Source of the DNA: Bacteroidaceae bacterium
GTDB taxonomy: Bacteria > Bacteroidota > Bacteroidia > Bacteroidales > Bacteroidaceae
Direction of reading: 5' to 3'
Length of the DNA stretch: 64,000 bases
Assembly: GCA_017483605.1 (NCBI GenBank)
Contig: JAFUWG010000001.1
Coordinates: forward strand, 1-64,000
Shown here: in pieces, positions 1 to 7,963 of the stretch
How positions within the stretch are numbered: position 1 is the first letter of the stretch
Layout: every line of letters starts with the position of its first letter
Notes under the pieces: model-generated
What the model saw: only the letters and a program-made list of their open reading frames with translations
What the model was told of the DNA's origin: nothing
Database searches by the model: none
Translations under genes and position numbers: made by a program

Positions 1-132
1 CATGCCATTGCTTTCGACCTCGAGACCCGCCAGCCCCGCATCGTCGGCACCAAGTGCGTCGGCTGTCATCTCTGCCGACTGGTCTGCCCCACGGGTGCCA
101 TCGGCATAACTAAACGAATCTATAAGAAATAA
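1..132 (+). CDS. 4Fe-4S ferredoxin-domain protein, C-terminal fragment
   Basis: The frame is open from the window edge to TAA and gives the last 43 residues of a protein. It holds one complete 4Fe-4S motif, CVGCHLCRLVCP, followed by a short basic tail (TKRIYKK). The motif shows an iron-sulfur electron-carrier domain at the C terminus. The rest of the protein lies outside the window, so the parent family cannot be named. A PreA-type dihydropyrimidine dehydrogenase subunit or another oxidoreductase with a terminal ferredoxin domain are both possible. Confidence 0.75.
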   Translation, partial: HAIAFDLETRQPRIVGTKCVGCHLCRLVCPTGAIGITKRIYKK

Positions 133-149
133 GATAATTCAACTTTCTG

Positions 150-282
150 AAGTAGTTAAGTAGACAGTAGTTAAGAAGTTAAGCCAAATGTCTGGTGGCA
201 GACTCATGCGAAAGAAGTAATGGCTTAACTACTGTCCGAAAGGACGAGCGAAGCGATAACTACTTAACTTCTTAACTACAAA
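150..282. repeat. Inverted-repeat leader element, copy A
   Basis: This intergenic stretch is built from AGTTAAG-type words. Positions 167-183 and 263-279 are perfect 17-bp inverted repeats. Positions 163-175 can pair instead with about 224-236, so two alternative hairpins are possible. The block at 248-282 recurs almost unchanged at 9233-9267. Both copies sit just upstream of a gene for an exported protein. It may be a small mobile or MITE-like repeat or a structured leader; no coding potential is seen. Confidence 0.7.
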
Positions 283-320
283 GAAGTTGAGCAAATGCGA
301 AACTTGAATAAGATAAGTAT

Positions 321-1145
321 ATGAAAACATTGAAACTATGGATGCTCGCCGCCATCCTGATACTCTGCGGCACGGTATCGTTTGCCTCATGTTCGTCGAA
401 CGACGATAATCCCTCGGCGGTGCAGCCCACCATCGAGCGAATTACTGAACGTGGCACATTGATTGTGGGAACTACGGGCGACTATCGGCCTTTGTCCTAC
501 AAGGAGGCGGACGGCAATTACTGGGGCTTCGGCATCGAGATGGCAGAAAAGATTGCCGAAAGGCTGAACGTGGACATCGCGTTCGTGCAGACCTCATGGC
601 CTACGCTGACTGCCGATGTGCTGGCCGAGCCGCAAACTTTCGACCTCGCCATCGGCGGCATCACCATCACCGATGCCCGCAAGGAGACGATGCTGATGAG
701 CGATGGCTATCTGTGCAACGGCAAGACCATCCTCTGCCGCACCGACGAGGCCGACCGCTTCCAGTCGCTGGCCGACATCGACCAACCCGAGGTGCGTGTG
801 ATGGTGAATCCCGGCGGACTGAACGAGAAGTTTGCTTTGGCGAACCTGACTCACGCACAGATTATTGTCCACGAGAAGAACGAGGAGATCCCCTCGCAGG
901 TGGCTGAGGGCAACGCCGACGTGATGATAACGGAAATCACCGAGGCTCCGTGGTACGTGCAGAATGACACACGCCTCGCCGCCCCGCTGCTGAACGCTCC
1001 CTTCACCCACGGCGAAATTGGCGTGCTGATGCGTATGGGGCAGGACGACCTCCTTGCCCTCGTCAACAGCGTCATCGCCCAGATGAAGGCCGACGGCTCG
1101 CTGCGCCAACTCCACGAGAAGTATGGGTTGGTGTATGGCTATTAG
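321..1145 (+). CDS. PheC-like periplasmic solute-binding-fold protein (cyclohexadienyl dehydratase family)
   Basis: The 274-residue protein has an N-terminal export signal ending in FASC, so it is probably a lipoprotein. The mature part has the SBP_bac_3 bilobal fold. GTTGDYRPLSY, TSWPTL, a repeated D-x-A-x-GGIT-type stretch and VNPGGLNEKFA are strikingly like periplasmic cyclohexadienyl dehydratase (PheC), which converts prephenate or arogenate. That assignment comes from remembered family motifs. An amino-acid-binding protein is the alternative, but no ABC permease or ATPase lies alongside. The ATG is the first in frame after the upstream repeat. A giant palindrome follows the stop codon. 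Confidence 0.65.
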   Translation: MKTLKLWMLAAILILCGTVSFASCSSNDDNPSAVQPTIERITERGTLIVGTTGDYRPLSYKEADGNYWGFGIEMAEKIAERLNVDIAFVQTSWPTLTADVLAEPQTFDLAIGGITITDARKETMLMSDGYLCNGKTILCRTDEADRFQSLADIDQPEVRVMVNPGGLNEKFALANLTHAQIIVHEKNEEIPSQVAEGNADVMITEITEAPWYVQNDTRLAAPLLNAPFTHGEIGVLMRMGQDDLLALVNSVIAQMKADGSLRQLHEKYGLVYGY

Positions 1146-1195
1146 ATGGAAAATGACTTGTTAAAAGCCCCTTTCAATGGCCGATTTCGGCAGAC

Positions 1196-1308
1196 GTTCT
1201 TAAAACTAAACTTAGATTTTATAAAATTCAACTTAAATTTTATAAAATTGAACTTAAATTTATATAAATCTAACTTGAATTTTATAAAATCTAAGTTTAG
1301 TTTTAAGA
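1196..1308. repeat. 113-bp AT-rich palindrome, copy 1
   Basis: The left arm (from GTTCTTAAAACTAAACTTAG) is matched by its reverse complement at the right end. About 36 bp pair perfectly and the centre is imperfect. It lies just after the pheC-like stop and before the rplI terminator. A near-identical copy occurs at 25190-25302. The arms differ between copies at one paired position, and the pairing is kept. Any reading frame through it (repeats of FIKFNLN) is an effect of the palindrome. Possible roles are transcript 3-prime-end stabiliser, terminator or REP-like mobile element. Confidence 0.85.
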
Positions 1309-1342
1309 ACCTCTGCGGGAAAGGTCGGTTAAGGACAACAAA

Positions 1343-1374
1343 AAAGGCTAACATCGATGACGATGTTAGCCTTT
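1343..1374 (-). terminator. Rho-independent terminator of the rpsF-rpsR-rplI operon
   Basis: A perfect 14-bp stem (AAAGGCTAACATCG and its complement) with an ATGA loop lies 33 bp after the rplI stop. On the minus strand it is followed directly by a run of T. It could work in both directions and so also stop transcripts from the convergent pheC-like gene. Confidence 0.85.
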
Positions 1375-1406
1375 CTTTATAGGAATGTTGTTCTGTGCGA
1401 ATGGAA

Positions 1407-1961
1407 TTACTCTGCAGCCTCTTCTGCTGGTTCAGCAGCAGGAGCCTCTTCTTCAGCAGCAGGTGCTTCAGGAGCAGGAGCAGCCTTGGGGGCTTCCTTC
1501 TTGGCAGGAGCCTTCTCGCCTTCTTCGTTCACCACCTCGAATGGGATGGTTACAGAAACCTCGCGGTGGAAGTGAGCGACAGCCTCGTAGTTGCCGAGTG
1601 CCTTCACGCCCTTGAGGGTGATGAGTTTGCTGTCGATTTCAAGACCCTTCTCTGCGAGTGCAGCGGCGATTTCCTTAGGACCAACTGAACCATAGATGTT
1701 TTTGCCTTCTGAAACCTTAGCCTTGATGCTGAGAGATACACCCTCGAACTTCTTAGCCTGTGCTTCAGCGTCTGCCTTCATCTTGGCAATCTTGTGAGCA
1801 CGCTGCTTCAGTTCCTCGTTGAGTTGCTTGACAGCCTTCTCTGTAGCGAGTACAGCGAGACCCTGAGGAAGAAGATAGTTGCGACCATAACCGTCCTTCA
1901 CTGTGAGGACTTCGTCCTTGTAGCCTAAGCCGAGGACATCTTTCTTCAAAATGATTTTCAT
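1407..1961 (-). CDS. rplI: 50S ribosomal protein L9
   Basis: The 184-residue protein starts MKIILKKDVLGLGYKDEVL, the conserved rRNA-binding N domain of L9. The connecting helix (about 45-75) and the C-terminal domain to about residue 148 follow. The last 35 residues are an Ala/Pro/Glu-rich acidic tail (for example APAPEAPAAEEEAPAAE) absent from the E. coli protein of about 149 residues. Such tails are common on Bacteroidota ribosomal proteins. It is the last gene of rpsF-rpsR-rplI, 20 nt after rpsR. Confidence 0.98.
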   Translation of the reverse strand: MKIILKKDVLGLGYKDEVLTVKDGYGRNYLLPQGLAVLATEKAVKQLNEELKQRAHKIAKMKADAEAQAKKFEGVSLSIKAKVSEGKNIYGSVGPKEIAAALAEKGLEIDSKLITLKGVKALGNYEAVAHFHREVSVTIPFEVVNEEGEKAPAKKEAPKAAPAPEAPAAEEEAPAAEPAEEAAE

Positions 1962-1981
1962 ACTGTCTTACCTCCTATTTT

Positions 1982-2248
1982 TTATTTCAACAAGTCTGTT
2001 ACGAATGGCAGGAGTGCAAGGTGACGAGCACGCTTCACAGCCTGTGCTACGCGACGCTGATACTTCAGAGAAGTGCCTGTGATGCGGCGTGGCAGAATCT
2101 TGCCCTGCTCGTTGAGGAACTTCTTGAGGAACTCTGGGTCTTTGTAGTCGATGTACTTGATACCGCTCTTCTTGAAACGGCAATACTTCTTCTTCTTAAC
2201 GTCAACAGTGGTAGGAGTTAAGTATCTGATTTCTGATGGTGCTGCCAT
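1982..2248 (-). CDS. rpsR: 30S ribosomal protein S18
   Basis: The 88-residue protein contains [34 protein letters not shown] and [19 protein letters not shown], the diagnostic S18 motifs. S18 binds S6 on the platform of the small subunit. The start is 2 nt after the rpsF stop, so translational coupling is likely. The order S6-S18-L9 is the usual bacterial operon; no ssb or priB gene sits between them, as is normal in Bacteroidota. Confidence 0.98.
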   Translation of the reverse strand: MAAPSEIRYLTPTTVDVKKKKYCRFKKSGIKYIDYKDPEFLKKFLNEQGKILPRRITGTSLKYQRRVAQAVKRARHLALLPFVTDLLK

Positions 2249-2250
2249 GA

Positions 2251-2583
2251 TTATGCCTCCTTCTTGTTACGACGCTTCTCAGCGTATGCTGCTGCGTACT
2301 TTTCGTTCTTGACTGTGAGGTAGCGGAGTACGCGCTCGTCGCGACGCATCTGCAACTCAAATTTAGCAATCACTGCGGGGTCTGCCTTGAACTCAATCAT
2401 CTGGTAGAAGCCAGAGCCCTTCTTCTGGATAGGATAAGCCAGTGCCTTCAGACCCCAATTCTCTGTGCTGATGATTTCTGCACCTTTCTCCTTGAGGTAG
2501 TTGACAAACTTATCTGCCGCTTCCTTCATCTGAACATCAGACAAAACGGGAGTTAAAATGAAAACGGTCTCGTATTGATTCAT
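2251..2583 (-). CDS. rpsF: 30S ribosomal protein S6
   Basis: The 110-residue protein [20 protein letters not shown] shows the S6 beta-alpha-beta fold signature and ends in a basic EKRRNKKEA tail. The ATG at 2583 is preferred. An in-frame TTG three codons upstream (MTLMNQ) lacks support, and S6 proteins normally begin MNxYETV. S6 pairs with S18 in the 30S platform. The promoter motif at 2657-2664 gives a leader of about 65 nt. No purine-rich Shine-Dalgarno sequence is seen. Confidence 0.97.
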   Translation of the reverse strand: MNQYETVFILTPVLSDVQMKEAADKFVNYLKEKGAEIISTENWGLKALAYPIQKKGSGFYQMIEFKADPAVIAKFELQMRRDERVLRYLTVKNEKYAAAYAEKRRNKKEA

Positions 2584-2656
2584 AAGAGTCAATAATGTAA
2601 GTTTTGTTTGTTAATAATAATGTTTACTTGTGCTCTTGATTTTTCAAAAAGCGGTG

Positions 2657-2664
2657 CAAAGGTA
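2657..2664 (-). promoter_or_regulatory. Minus-7 element of the rpsF operon promoter
   Basis: The minus strand reads TACCTTTG, matching the Bacteroidota consensus TAnnTTTG, about 75 nt upstream of rpsF. No clear TTTG at minus 33 is seen at the usual distance. Confidence 0.6.
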
Positions 2665-2809
2665 CGGATAAATATTGAATAAATGAAGATAAAAAGCACT
2701 TTTTTGCCGCTTAAACGTGATTTTCTTGCCTAAAAGTTTCGTAGTTTGAAGAAAAAGTCGTTATTTTGTACCTGATTTGAATTGAAATAATTAAAAATAA
2801 ACATATACA

Positions 2810-2992
2810 ATGAAAAATCTCGGTCTTATCCTTATTATTGTGGGTGCATTGCTTCTCATCATTTGTGCCCTCATTCCTGCTGCCGGCGATTTGGCAGATC
2901 AGAACTGGTACACATGGGGCAGTTTCATCCTCATCATTGCAGGTCTTATCACTCACATTGTGGTGAATAAGAAAGTGGACACTACGGCGTAG
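2810..2992 (+). CDS. Small two-helix membrane protein
   Basis: The 60-residue protein begins MKNLGLILIIVGALLLIICAL, a hydrophobic helix. A short polar turn (AGDLADQNWYTWG) leads to a second helix (SFILIIAGLITHIVV) and a charged tail (NKKVDTTA). It is probably an inner-membrane hairpin. Similar small proteins are common and uncharacterised in Bacteroidales. It is alone on its strand, between the divergent rpsF operon and the convergent rprY. No function can be given. Confidence 0.75.
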   Translation: MKNLGLILIIVGALLLIICALIPAAGDLADQNWYTWGSFILIIAGLITHIVVNKKVDTTA

Positions 2993-3052
2993 TGCCACAC
3001 GGACGGAGGAGTGGAAGGGTTCTTTCTCATTCTCCTTCTCGCCGATGAAAAA

Positions 3053-3087
3053 ATAAGGTGGGCAATCCATACGGGTTGCCCACCTTA
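3053..3087 (-). terminator. Terminator after rprY
   Basis: A 13-bp perfect stem (ATAAGGTGGGCAA) closes an ATAC-centred loop 18 bp after the rprY stop. On the minus strand it is followed by six T. It also faces the small membrane-protein gene, so it may be bidirectional. Confidence 0.85.
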
Positions 3088-3104
3088 TGTCGTTTATGGG
3101 GAGG

Positions 3105-3839
3105 TTATTCCTCGTCCGTTGCCTCTCCTCCTTCGGAAGAGATGACGAGTTTGTAGCCCTTGCCGTGAACGTTGATGATCTCCACTTCGGGGTCTGCCTT
3201 GAGGTGCTTTCTCAACTTGGTGATGTACACGTCCATGGAGCGTGCGTTGAAGTAGTTGTCGTCAATCCAGATGGTCTTGAGGGCATAATCACGCTGCAAG
3301 AGTTCGTTCTGTCGGTTGCTGAGCAGGGTGAGCAACTCTGCCTCTTTCGTGGTCAGTTTCTCCTGTTTGTCGTCGATGGAGAGAATCTGCTTCTGAGTGT
3401 CGAAAGTGAACTTTCCGATCTGACGAACGGTCTGGTCTCTGTTCTTCTTGCCACGCACTCGGCGCAGGATGGCTTCGATGCGGAACACGACTTCCTCCAT
3501 CGAGAATGGTTTGGTGATGTAGTCGTCTGCACCCAGTTCAAAACCTTCACGCACGTCGTCCTTCAGGTTCTTGGCGGTGAGGAACATGAACGGCATGTCG
3601 TAGTTCAGTTCGCGGATTTTGCCGGCAAGCGTGAAGCCGTCCATGCGTGGCATCATGACGTCCAGGATGCAGAGGTCGAATGTGCCTTGCAGGAATGTGG
3701 AGAAGCCTTCTTCGCCGTCTTGGCACAGCGTGGTGTTGTAACCCTTAGCCTCGAGATATTCACGCAGGAGCATACCCAGGCTTTCGTCATCTTCGCAAAG
3801 AAGAATGTTCACGTCTTCAAATTTGTCTTCTGTAATCAT
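3105..3839 (-). CDS. rprY: OmpR-family response regulator (RprY type)
   Basis: The 244-residue regulator has an N-terminal receiver domain with acidic pocket residues around E16-D18, phospho-acceptor D60 in LCILDVMMPRMDG, T88-region MFLTAK and K in ITKPF. A C-terminal winged-helix DNA-binding domain follows (about 140-235, with STRNADVYITKLRKHL-like residues RSMDVYITKLRKHL). It lies 42 nt downstream of its cognate kinase gene. Similarity in length, order and motifs is to RprY of the Bacteroides RprX/RprY system. The regulon in this organism is unknown. Confidence 0.9.
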   Translation of the reverse strand: MITEDKFEDVNILLCEDDESLGMLLREYLEAKGYNTTLCQDGEEGFSTFLQGTFDLCILDVMMPRMDGFTLAGKIRELNYDMPFMFLTAKNLKDDVREGFELGADDYITKPFSMEEVVFRIEAILRRVRGKKNRDQTVRQIGKFTFDTQKQILSIDDKQEKLTTKEAELLTLLSNRQNELLQRDYALKTIWIDDNYFNARSMDVYITKLRKHLKADPEVEIINVHGKGYKLVISSEGGEATDEE

Positions 3840-3881
3840 AATGTATCGTTTTTTAGTTGTTAATATGCTTGTTATTGTCGC

Positions 3882-5411
3882 TTATTCGTTCATTTTCAAC
3901 TTGATGATAAACTTGGTGCCAATGCCTGGCTCGCTTTCGGCAACGATGGTGCCTTTGTGGTCTTTCACAATCTTGTGGACATAGGCAAGTCCGAGTCCAA
4001 AACCCTTCACGTCGTGCAGATTGCCTGTGTGGACGCGGTAGAACTTCTCGAAGATGCGTTTCAGGTCTTCTTTCTTGATGCCGATGCCGTTGTCCTTGAT
4101 GGAGATGCAGAGCAATCCGGGCTCGTTCCATGTCTCCACGTTCAGTTCGAGGTCGGCATCTTTTCTCCTGTACTTCACGGCGTTGTCCATCAGGTTGAAA
4201 ATCACGTTGGTGAAGTGCATATCGTCCACACAAACGACGGGGTCTTCAGCATTGAGGTTCGTGATGATCTTGCCGCCGTTCTTCTCGACCTTGAGGGCGA
4301 AGGTGTGGCTGACTCCTGCAATCAGTTCGTTCATGTCCACCTCCTTCATGTGGAGGTTGGCTTGCTGATTGGCATACATGGACAGTTGCAACACTTTCTC
4401 CACTTGGAACCTCAGGCGTTTCGTCTCGTCGATGATGGTCGTGGTCAGCCGCTCCATCAGTGCCGGTGTTTTCTTGATTGAATCGTCTCCCAGCATTTGT
4501 GCTGCCAGAGAGATGGACGAAATCGGTGTCTTGAATTCGTGCGTCATGTTGTTGATGAAGTCATTCTTCAACTCTGTGAGTTTCTTCTGACGGAACACCA
4601 GCACGAGGGTGACGATGAAGGTGATGAGCAGGATGAGCGTGAAGATGAGTGACGGTATCATGAACCACAGCGAACGCCACACGTACTTGCTGAAGGCGGG
4701 GAAGTGAACTTTCAGGATGCCGCTCCTTTGCACGGGGTCGTTCTTGAAGAGCGTCTCGGTGAAAGTGTTTTCGCTGCCTGTGCTTTCATAGTCGGCACAT
4801 TGGTAGATGTTTTGTCCGTTGCTGGTGCTGACACTGAAGTGGTAGGGGATGTCGATGCCGTTGTTGCTCAATTGCACCTTGAGTTCTTGATCCAGTTCGC
4901 TGAAGTCGATACGCTCGGCAAGTGGACGGTCGCTGGCTGTGTAGAGAATGCTGTAAATGACCTCTTCCACCAAATTCTTCTCCGTGGCATATCTCATGGC
5001 CATAATCTCTTGCAGCGAACGCTGTCGGTCGCTGTTGCCAGCCATCTTCTTGGTGAAATACTTGTCTGACAGATTGGTGCTGGCTGTGGTTTCGCGAGAG
5101 GTGAACACGCTGCCGTCCTTTGCCGTCACCTGATGGGTGCGCTGAATCACGGAAGAGTCGGTGCTGACAAAGACCGAATCCGTGGCGGTTGCGATGCCGT
5201 TGAGGGCTTCCGAACCTTGTTCCAGATACCGCTTGGCTTCCGACAGTTCCAGTTGATGAGCCGTCTCATAAAGGCTGCGGCTGACCGACTCCTCGAAATG
5301 CTCTCGACGGGTGGAGATAATCTCCTCGATGTACCTCATCTGCAAAAGGAGGAGGCTGGCAAAGGAGAGACCCATAATCACGCCGAGAAATATGATGGTT
5401 GATTTTTTCAT
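3882..5411 (-). CDS. rprX: Membrane sensor histidine kinase (RprX type)
   Basis: The 509-residue kinase has an N-terminal transmembrane helix (KSTIIFLGVIMGLSFASLLLL), a periplasmic domain of about 230 residues and a second helix (MIPSLIFTLILLITFIVTLVLVF). The HisKA domain has H291 in NNMTHEFKTPI, and the ATPase domain has N box (NLMDNAVKY), DNGIGI and GFGLGLAYV. An in-frame start 12 codons earlier is rejected because the minus-7 element TACATTTG lies between the two starts. It forms an operon with rprY and should phosphorylate it. Confidence 0.92.
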   Translation of the reverse strand: MKKSTIIFLGVIMGLSFASLLLLQMRYIEEIISTRREHFEESVSRSLYETAHQLELSEAKRYLEQGSEALNGIATATDSVFVSTDSSVIQRTHQVTAKDGSVFTSRETTASTNLSDKYFTKKMAGNSDRQRSLQEIMAMRYATEKNLVEEVIYSILYTASDRPLAERIDFSELDQELKVQLSNNGIDIPYHFSVSTSNGQNIYQCADYESTGSENTFTETLFKNDPVQRSGILKVHFPAFSKYVWRSLWFMIPSLIFTLILLITFIVTLVLVFRQKKLTELKNDFINNMTHEFKTPISSISLAAQMLGDDSIKKTPALMERLTTTIIDETKRLRFQVEKVLQLSMYANQQANLHMKEVDMNELIAGVSHTFALKVEKNGGKIITNLNAEDPVVCVDDMHFTNVIFNLMDNAVKYRRKDADLELNVETWNEPGLLCISIKDNGIGIKKEDLKRIFEKFYRVHTGNLHDVKGFGLGLAYVHKIVKDHKGTIVAESEPGIGTKFIIKLKMNE

Positions 5412-5433
5412 CGTTATTGGTTGTTTTGTATTG

Positions 5434-5441
5434 CAAATGTA
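5434..5441 (-). promoter_or_regulatory. Minus-7 element of the rprX-rprY promoter
   Basis: TACATTTG on the minus strand lies 23 nt upstream of the chosen rprX start. The transcript would have a leader of only about 15-20 nt, which excludes the upstream start codon. Confidence 0.6.
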
Positions 5442-5553
5442 CGACAAATCTTAAAATTGAAGAAATCCTTAACAAAAAAGTTTGCCATAAAGTTAAATTA
5501 TTTATATTTGTTAACCAATAAGCGTCGTGATGATTGACAAAACAGCAACTAAG

Positions 5554-5591
5554 CAAGGCGTAGAAACCTGAAATCAAGTTTCCACGCCTTG
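5554..5591 (-). terminator. Hairpin after the EF-G-like gene
   Basis: A 14-bp stem (CAAGGCGT(G/A)GAAAC) with a 10-nt loop follows the stop by about 60 bp. The single non-Watson-Crick position is a G-U pair in minus-strand RNA but an A-C mismatch in plus-strand RNA, which favours action on the minus strand. The T-rich tail is weak. Confidence 0.6.
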
Positions 5592-5652
5592 TGTTGAATC
5601 GTCCCACCAACTTTTGTCGGCTGTTGGGACGTAGATGTGAGTTGTTGATGAT

Positions 5653-7812
5653 TTAATCTTCGTCCTTGCTCTGCTCCTCGAACTCCTTCATCAACTTCTG
5701 CTGGAGGTCGGTTGGAACGAGTTCGTAAGAAGCGAACTTCATGATGAAACTGGCACGACCGCCTGTGATGGAACTGAGCGTTGTTGAGTAACTGGAGAGG
5801 CTCTTCAATGGAACCTTTGCAATCAGTTTCTCATAGCCGCTTTCGCTTTCGCTGCCGATAATCATGCCTCGACGACCCTGCAGGTCAGACATCACGTCAC
5901 CCATCTTGTCGCCAGGAACGAACACCTCTACGTCATAGATTGGCTCCAGCAACTTTGGACCTGCCTCCTTGAATGCGTCAGAGAAAGCGTGGCGACCTGC
6001 CAACATGAAGGAAAGTTCGTTAGAGTCAACAGGGTGCATCTTTCCATCGTAAACAATCACGCGAACGTCGCGAGCGTATGAACCGGTCAGTGGACCTTGC
6101 TCCATGCGGCTCATGATACCCTTCAAGATGGCTGGCATGAAGCGGGCGTCAATCGCACCACCCACAACAGAGTTGATGAACACGAGTTTGCCGCCCCATT
6201 CGAGGTCAACTTCCTCCTTGCCCTTTGGTGTAATCTTGAACTCCTGATTGCCAAACTTGTAACTGGTTGGGTCTGGCATACCGTCGTAATATGGCTCCAC
6301 AATCAGGTGAACCTCACCGAACTGACCGGCACCACCTGACTGCTTCTTGTGGCGATAGTCGGCACGTGCAGCCTTTGTGATGGTCTCACGATATGGAATC
6401 TTAGGCTCTTCGAAGCGGATGCCAATCTTTTCGTTGTTCTCCATACGCCACTTCAGGGTGCGGAGGTGGAACTCGCCTTGACCCTTCACCAGTGTCTGCT
6501 TCAGTTCCTTCGACTGCTCCAGAATCCAAGTTGGGTCTTCCTGCGACATCTTCTGGATGGCAGCCACCATCTTTTCTGTATCAGCCTCGTTCTCTGCCTT
6601 CACGGCACGGATATACTTCGGGTCGGGATACTTGACGAAGTTGAAGCGGTTTTCGCAATCCTTGCCAGCCAGTGTGTTGCCGGTACGTACATCCTTCAAC
6701 TTCACGGTGCAGCCGATATCGCCGGCTACCAGTTCTTCCACCTTGATGCGGTTGGCACCTGCACAAGCGAAGATTTGTGCGATACGCTCCTTCGAACCAC
6801 GGTCGGTATTGGTCAGGTCGTCACCTTCGTGTACCTTACCCGACATCACCTTGAAGTACTGCACACCACCGATGTGTGGTTCGTTGGCAGTCTTGAAGAA
6901 GTAGAGAGAGGTTGGTGCATTTGGATCGGGCTTCACTTCCTCGCCGCGAGTATTGTGAACCTGTGGCATTTCGTCAACAAATGGCACAACGTTGCCCAGG
7001 AATTCCATCAGACGGCGAACACCCATGTCCTTGACTGCACAAACGCAGAACACGGGGAACATGGAGCGAGTGGCCAAGCCTCGACGAATGCCCAAACGGA
7101 GTTCGTCTTCTGTCAGTGCCTCGGTCTCGAAGAACTTCTCCATCAGTTCCTCGTCATTCTCGGCTGCGGCTTCTACGAGGGCACGGTGCATCTCCATCGC
7201 CTTGTCCATCTCCTCTGCAGGGATGTCTTCGATGATGGGGGCACCACCTTCTGGCTTCCAAGAATATTTCTTCATCAACAGCACGTCAATCAGTGAGTTG
7301 AAGTTAGGACCTTCGTTGAGAGGATATTGGATAGGCACTACCTTCGGACCATAAATGCCGATGAGGTTGTCAAGCACTTGATGGAAATCGCACTTGTCAG
7401 AGTCGAGTTGGTTCACCAAGAAGATGACAGGCTTGCCCAGTTTTTCCGTATAGCGGAAGTGGTTCTGTGTGCCCACCTCGGGACCATACTGGCCATTGAT
7501 GAGGAGGAGGGCGGTGTCCGTCACGTTCAGGGCTGTCATGGCAGCACCTACGAAGTCGTCTGCTCCAGGACAGTCGATGATGTTCAACTTCTTGTTGTTC
7601 CATTCCACATGGAATACTGTAGAGAATACACTGTATCCGTACTCTTGTTCAACTGGGAAATAGTCGCTCACCGTGTTTTTGGCAGTGATGCGACCACGAC
7701 GGCTGATGATGCCAGCCTCATAAAGAAGTGCTTCAGTAAGAGTAGTCTTACCAGCACCGTCATTGCCAAGCAAGGCAATGTTCTTGATTTCATTGGTTTG
7801 GTAAACTTTCAT
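5653..7812 (-). CDS. fusA2: EF-G paralogue with degenerate GTPase centre (EF-G2 type)
   Basis: The 719-residue protein has all EF-G domains in order: G domain (1-285), domain II (about 300-390), III, IV (about 475-610) and V. The P loop is GNDGAGKTT (16-24). The G3 motif reads DCPGADDF, where EF-G has DTPGHVDF, so the catalytic His is A84. The G2 region is YGYS instead of RGIT and G4 is NQLD instead of NKxD. I recall that the EF-G2 paralogue of Bacteroides thetaiotaomicron was reported to lack GTPase activity and to help under carbon limitation; this gene fits that type. It is monocistronic and divergent from hemW. Confidence 0.9.
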   Translation of the reverse strand: MKVYQTNEIKNIALLGNDGAGKTTLTEALLYEAGIISRRGRITAKNTVSDYFPVEQEYGYSVFSTVFHVEWNNKKLNIIDCPGADDFVGAAMTALNVTDTALLLINGQYGPEVGTQNHFRYTEKLGKPVIFLVNQLDSDKCDFHQVLDNLIGIYGPKVVPIQYPLNEGPNFNSLIDVLLMKKYSWKPEGGAPIIEDIPAEEMDKAMEMHRALVEAAAENDEELMEKFFETEALTEDELRLGIRRGLATRSMFPVFCVCAVKDMGVRRLMEFLGNVVPFVDEMPQVHNTRGEEVKPDPNAPTSLYFFKTANEPHIGGVQYFKVMSGKVHEGDDLTNTDRGSKERIAQIFACAGANRIKVEELVAGDIGCTVKLKDVRTGNTLAGKDCENRFNFVKYPDPKYIRAVKAENEADTEKMVAAIQKMSQEDPTWILEQSKELKQTLVKGQGEFHLRTLKWRMENNEKIGIRFEEPKIPYRETITKAARADYRHKKQSGGAGQFGEVHLIVEPYYDGMPDPTSYKFGNQEFKITPKGKEEVDLEWGGKLVFINSVVGGAIDARFMPAILKGIMSRMEQGPLTGSYARDVRVIVYDGKMHPVDSNELSFMLAGRHAFSDAFKEAGPKLLEPIYDVEVFVPGDKMGDVMSDLQGRRGMIIGSESESGYEKLIAKVPLKSLSSYSTTLSSITGGRASFIMKFASYELVPTDLQQKLMKEFEEQSKDED

Positions 7813-7963
7813 TGTTAGGTTAGTTTTATGAGATTAGTTTTTATCTTTCAGGTTGGTAAAAATCCAAAATCGGGTTAAATTTACGGCTTTTTCTCCGAAC
7901 AAAAAGCATAAATCCTGTTTTTTTTAGCATTTTTAGTTTTTATTGGCTAAATTCGCCCCCATT

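Noticed and set aside
1146..1382. Open frame encoding FIKFNLNFIKLNL-type repeats (also at 25128-25328)
   Set aside because: It is the translation of the 113-bp palindrome and appears on both strands; there is no start signal or family.
3087..3863. 258-codon plus-strand frame across rprY
   Set aside because: It is antisense to a clear response regulator, contains its terminator and shows no domain.
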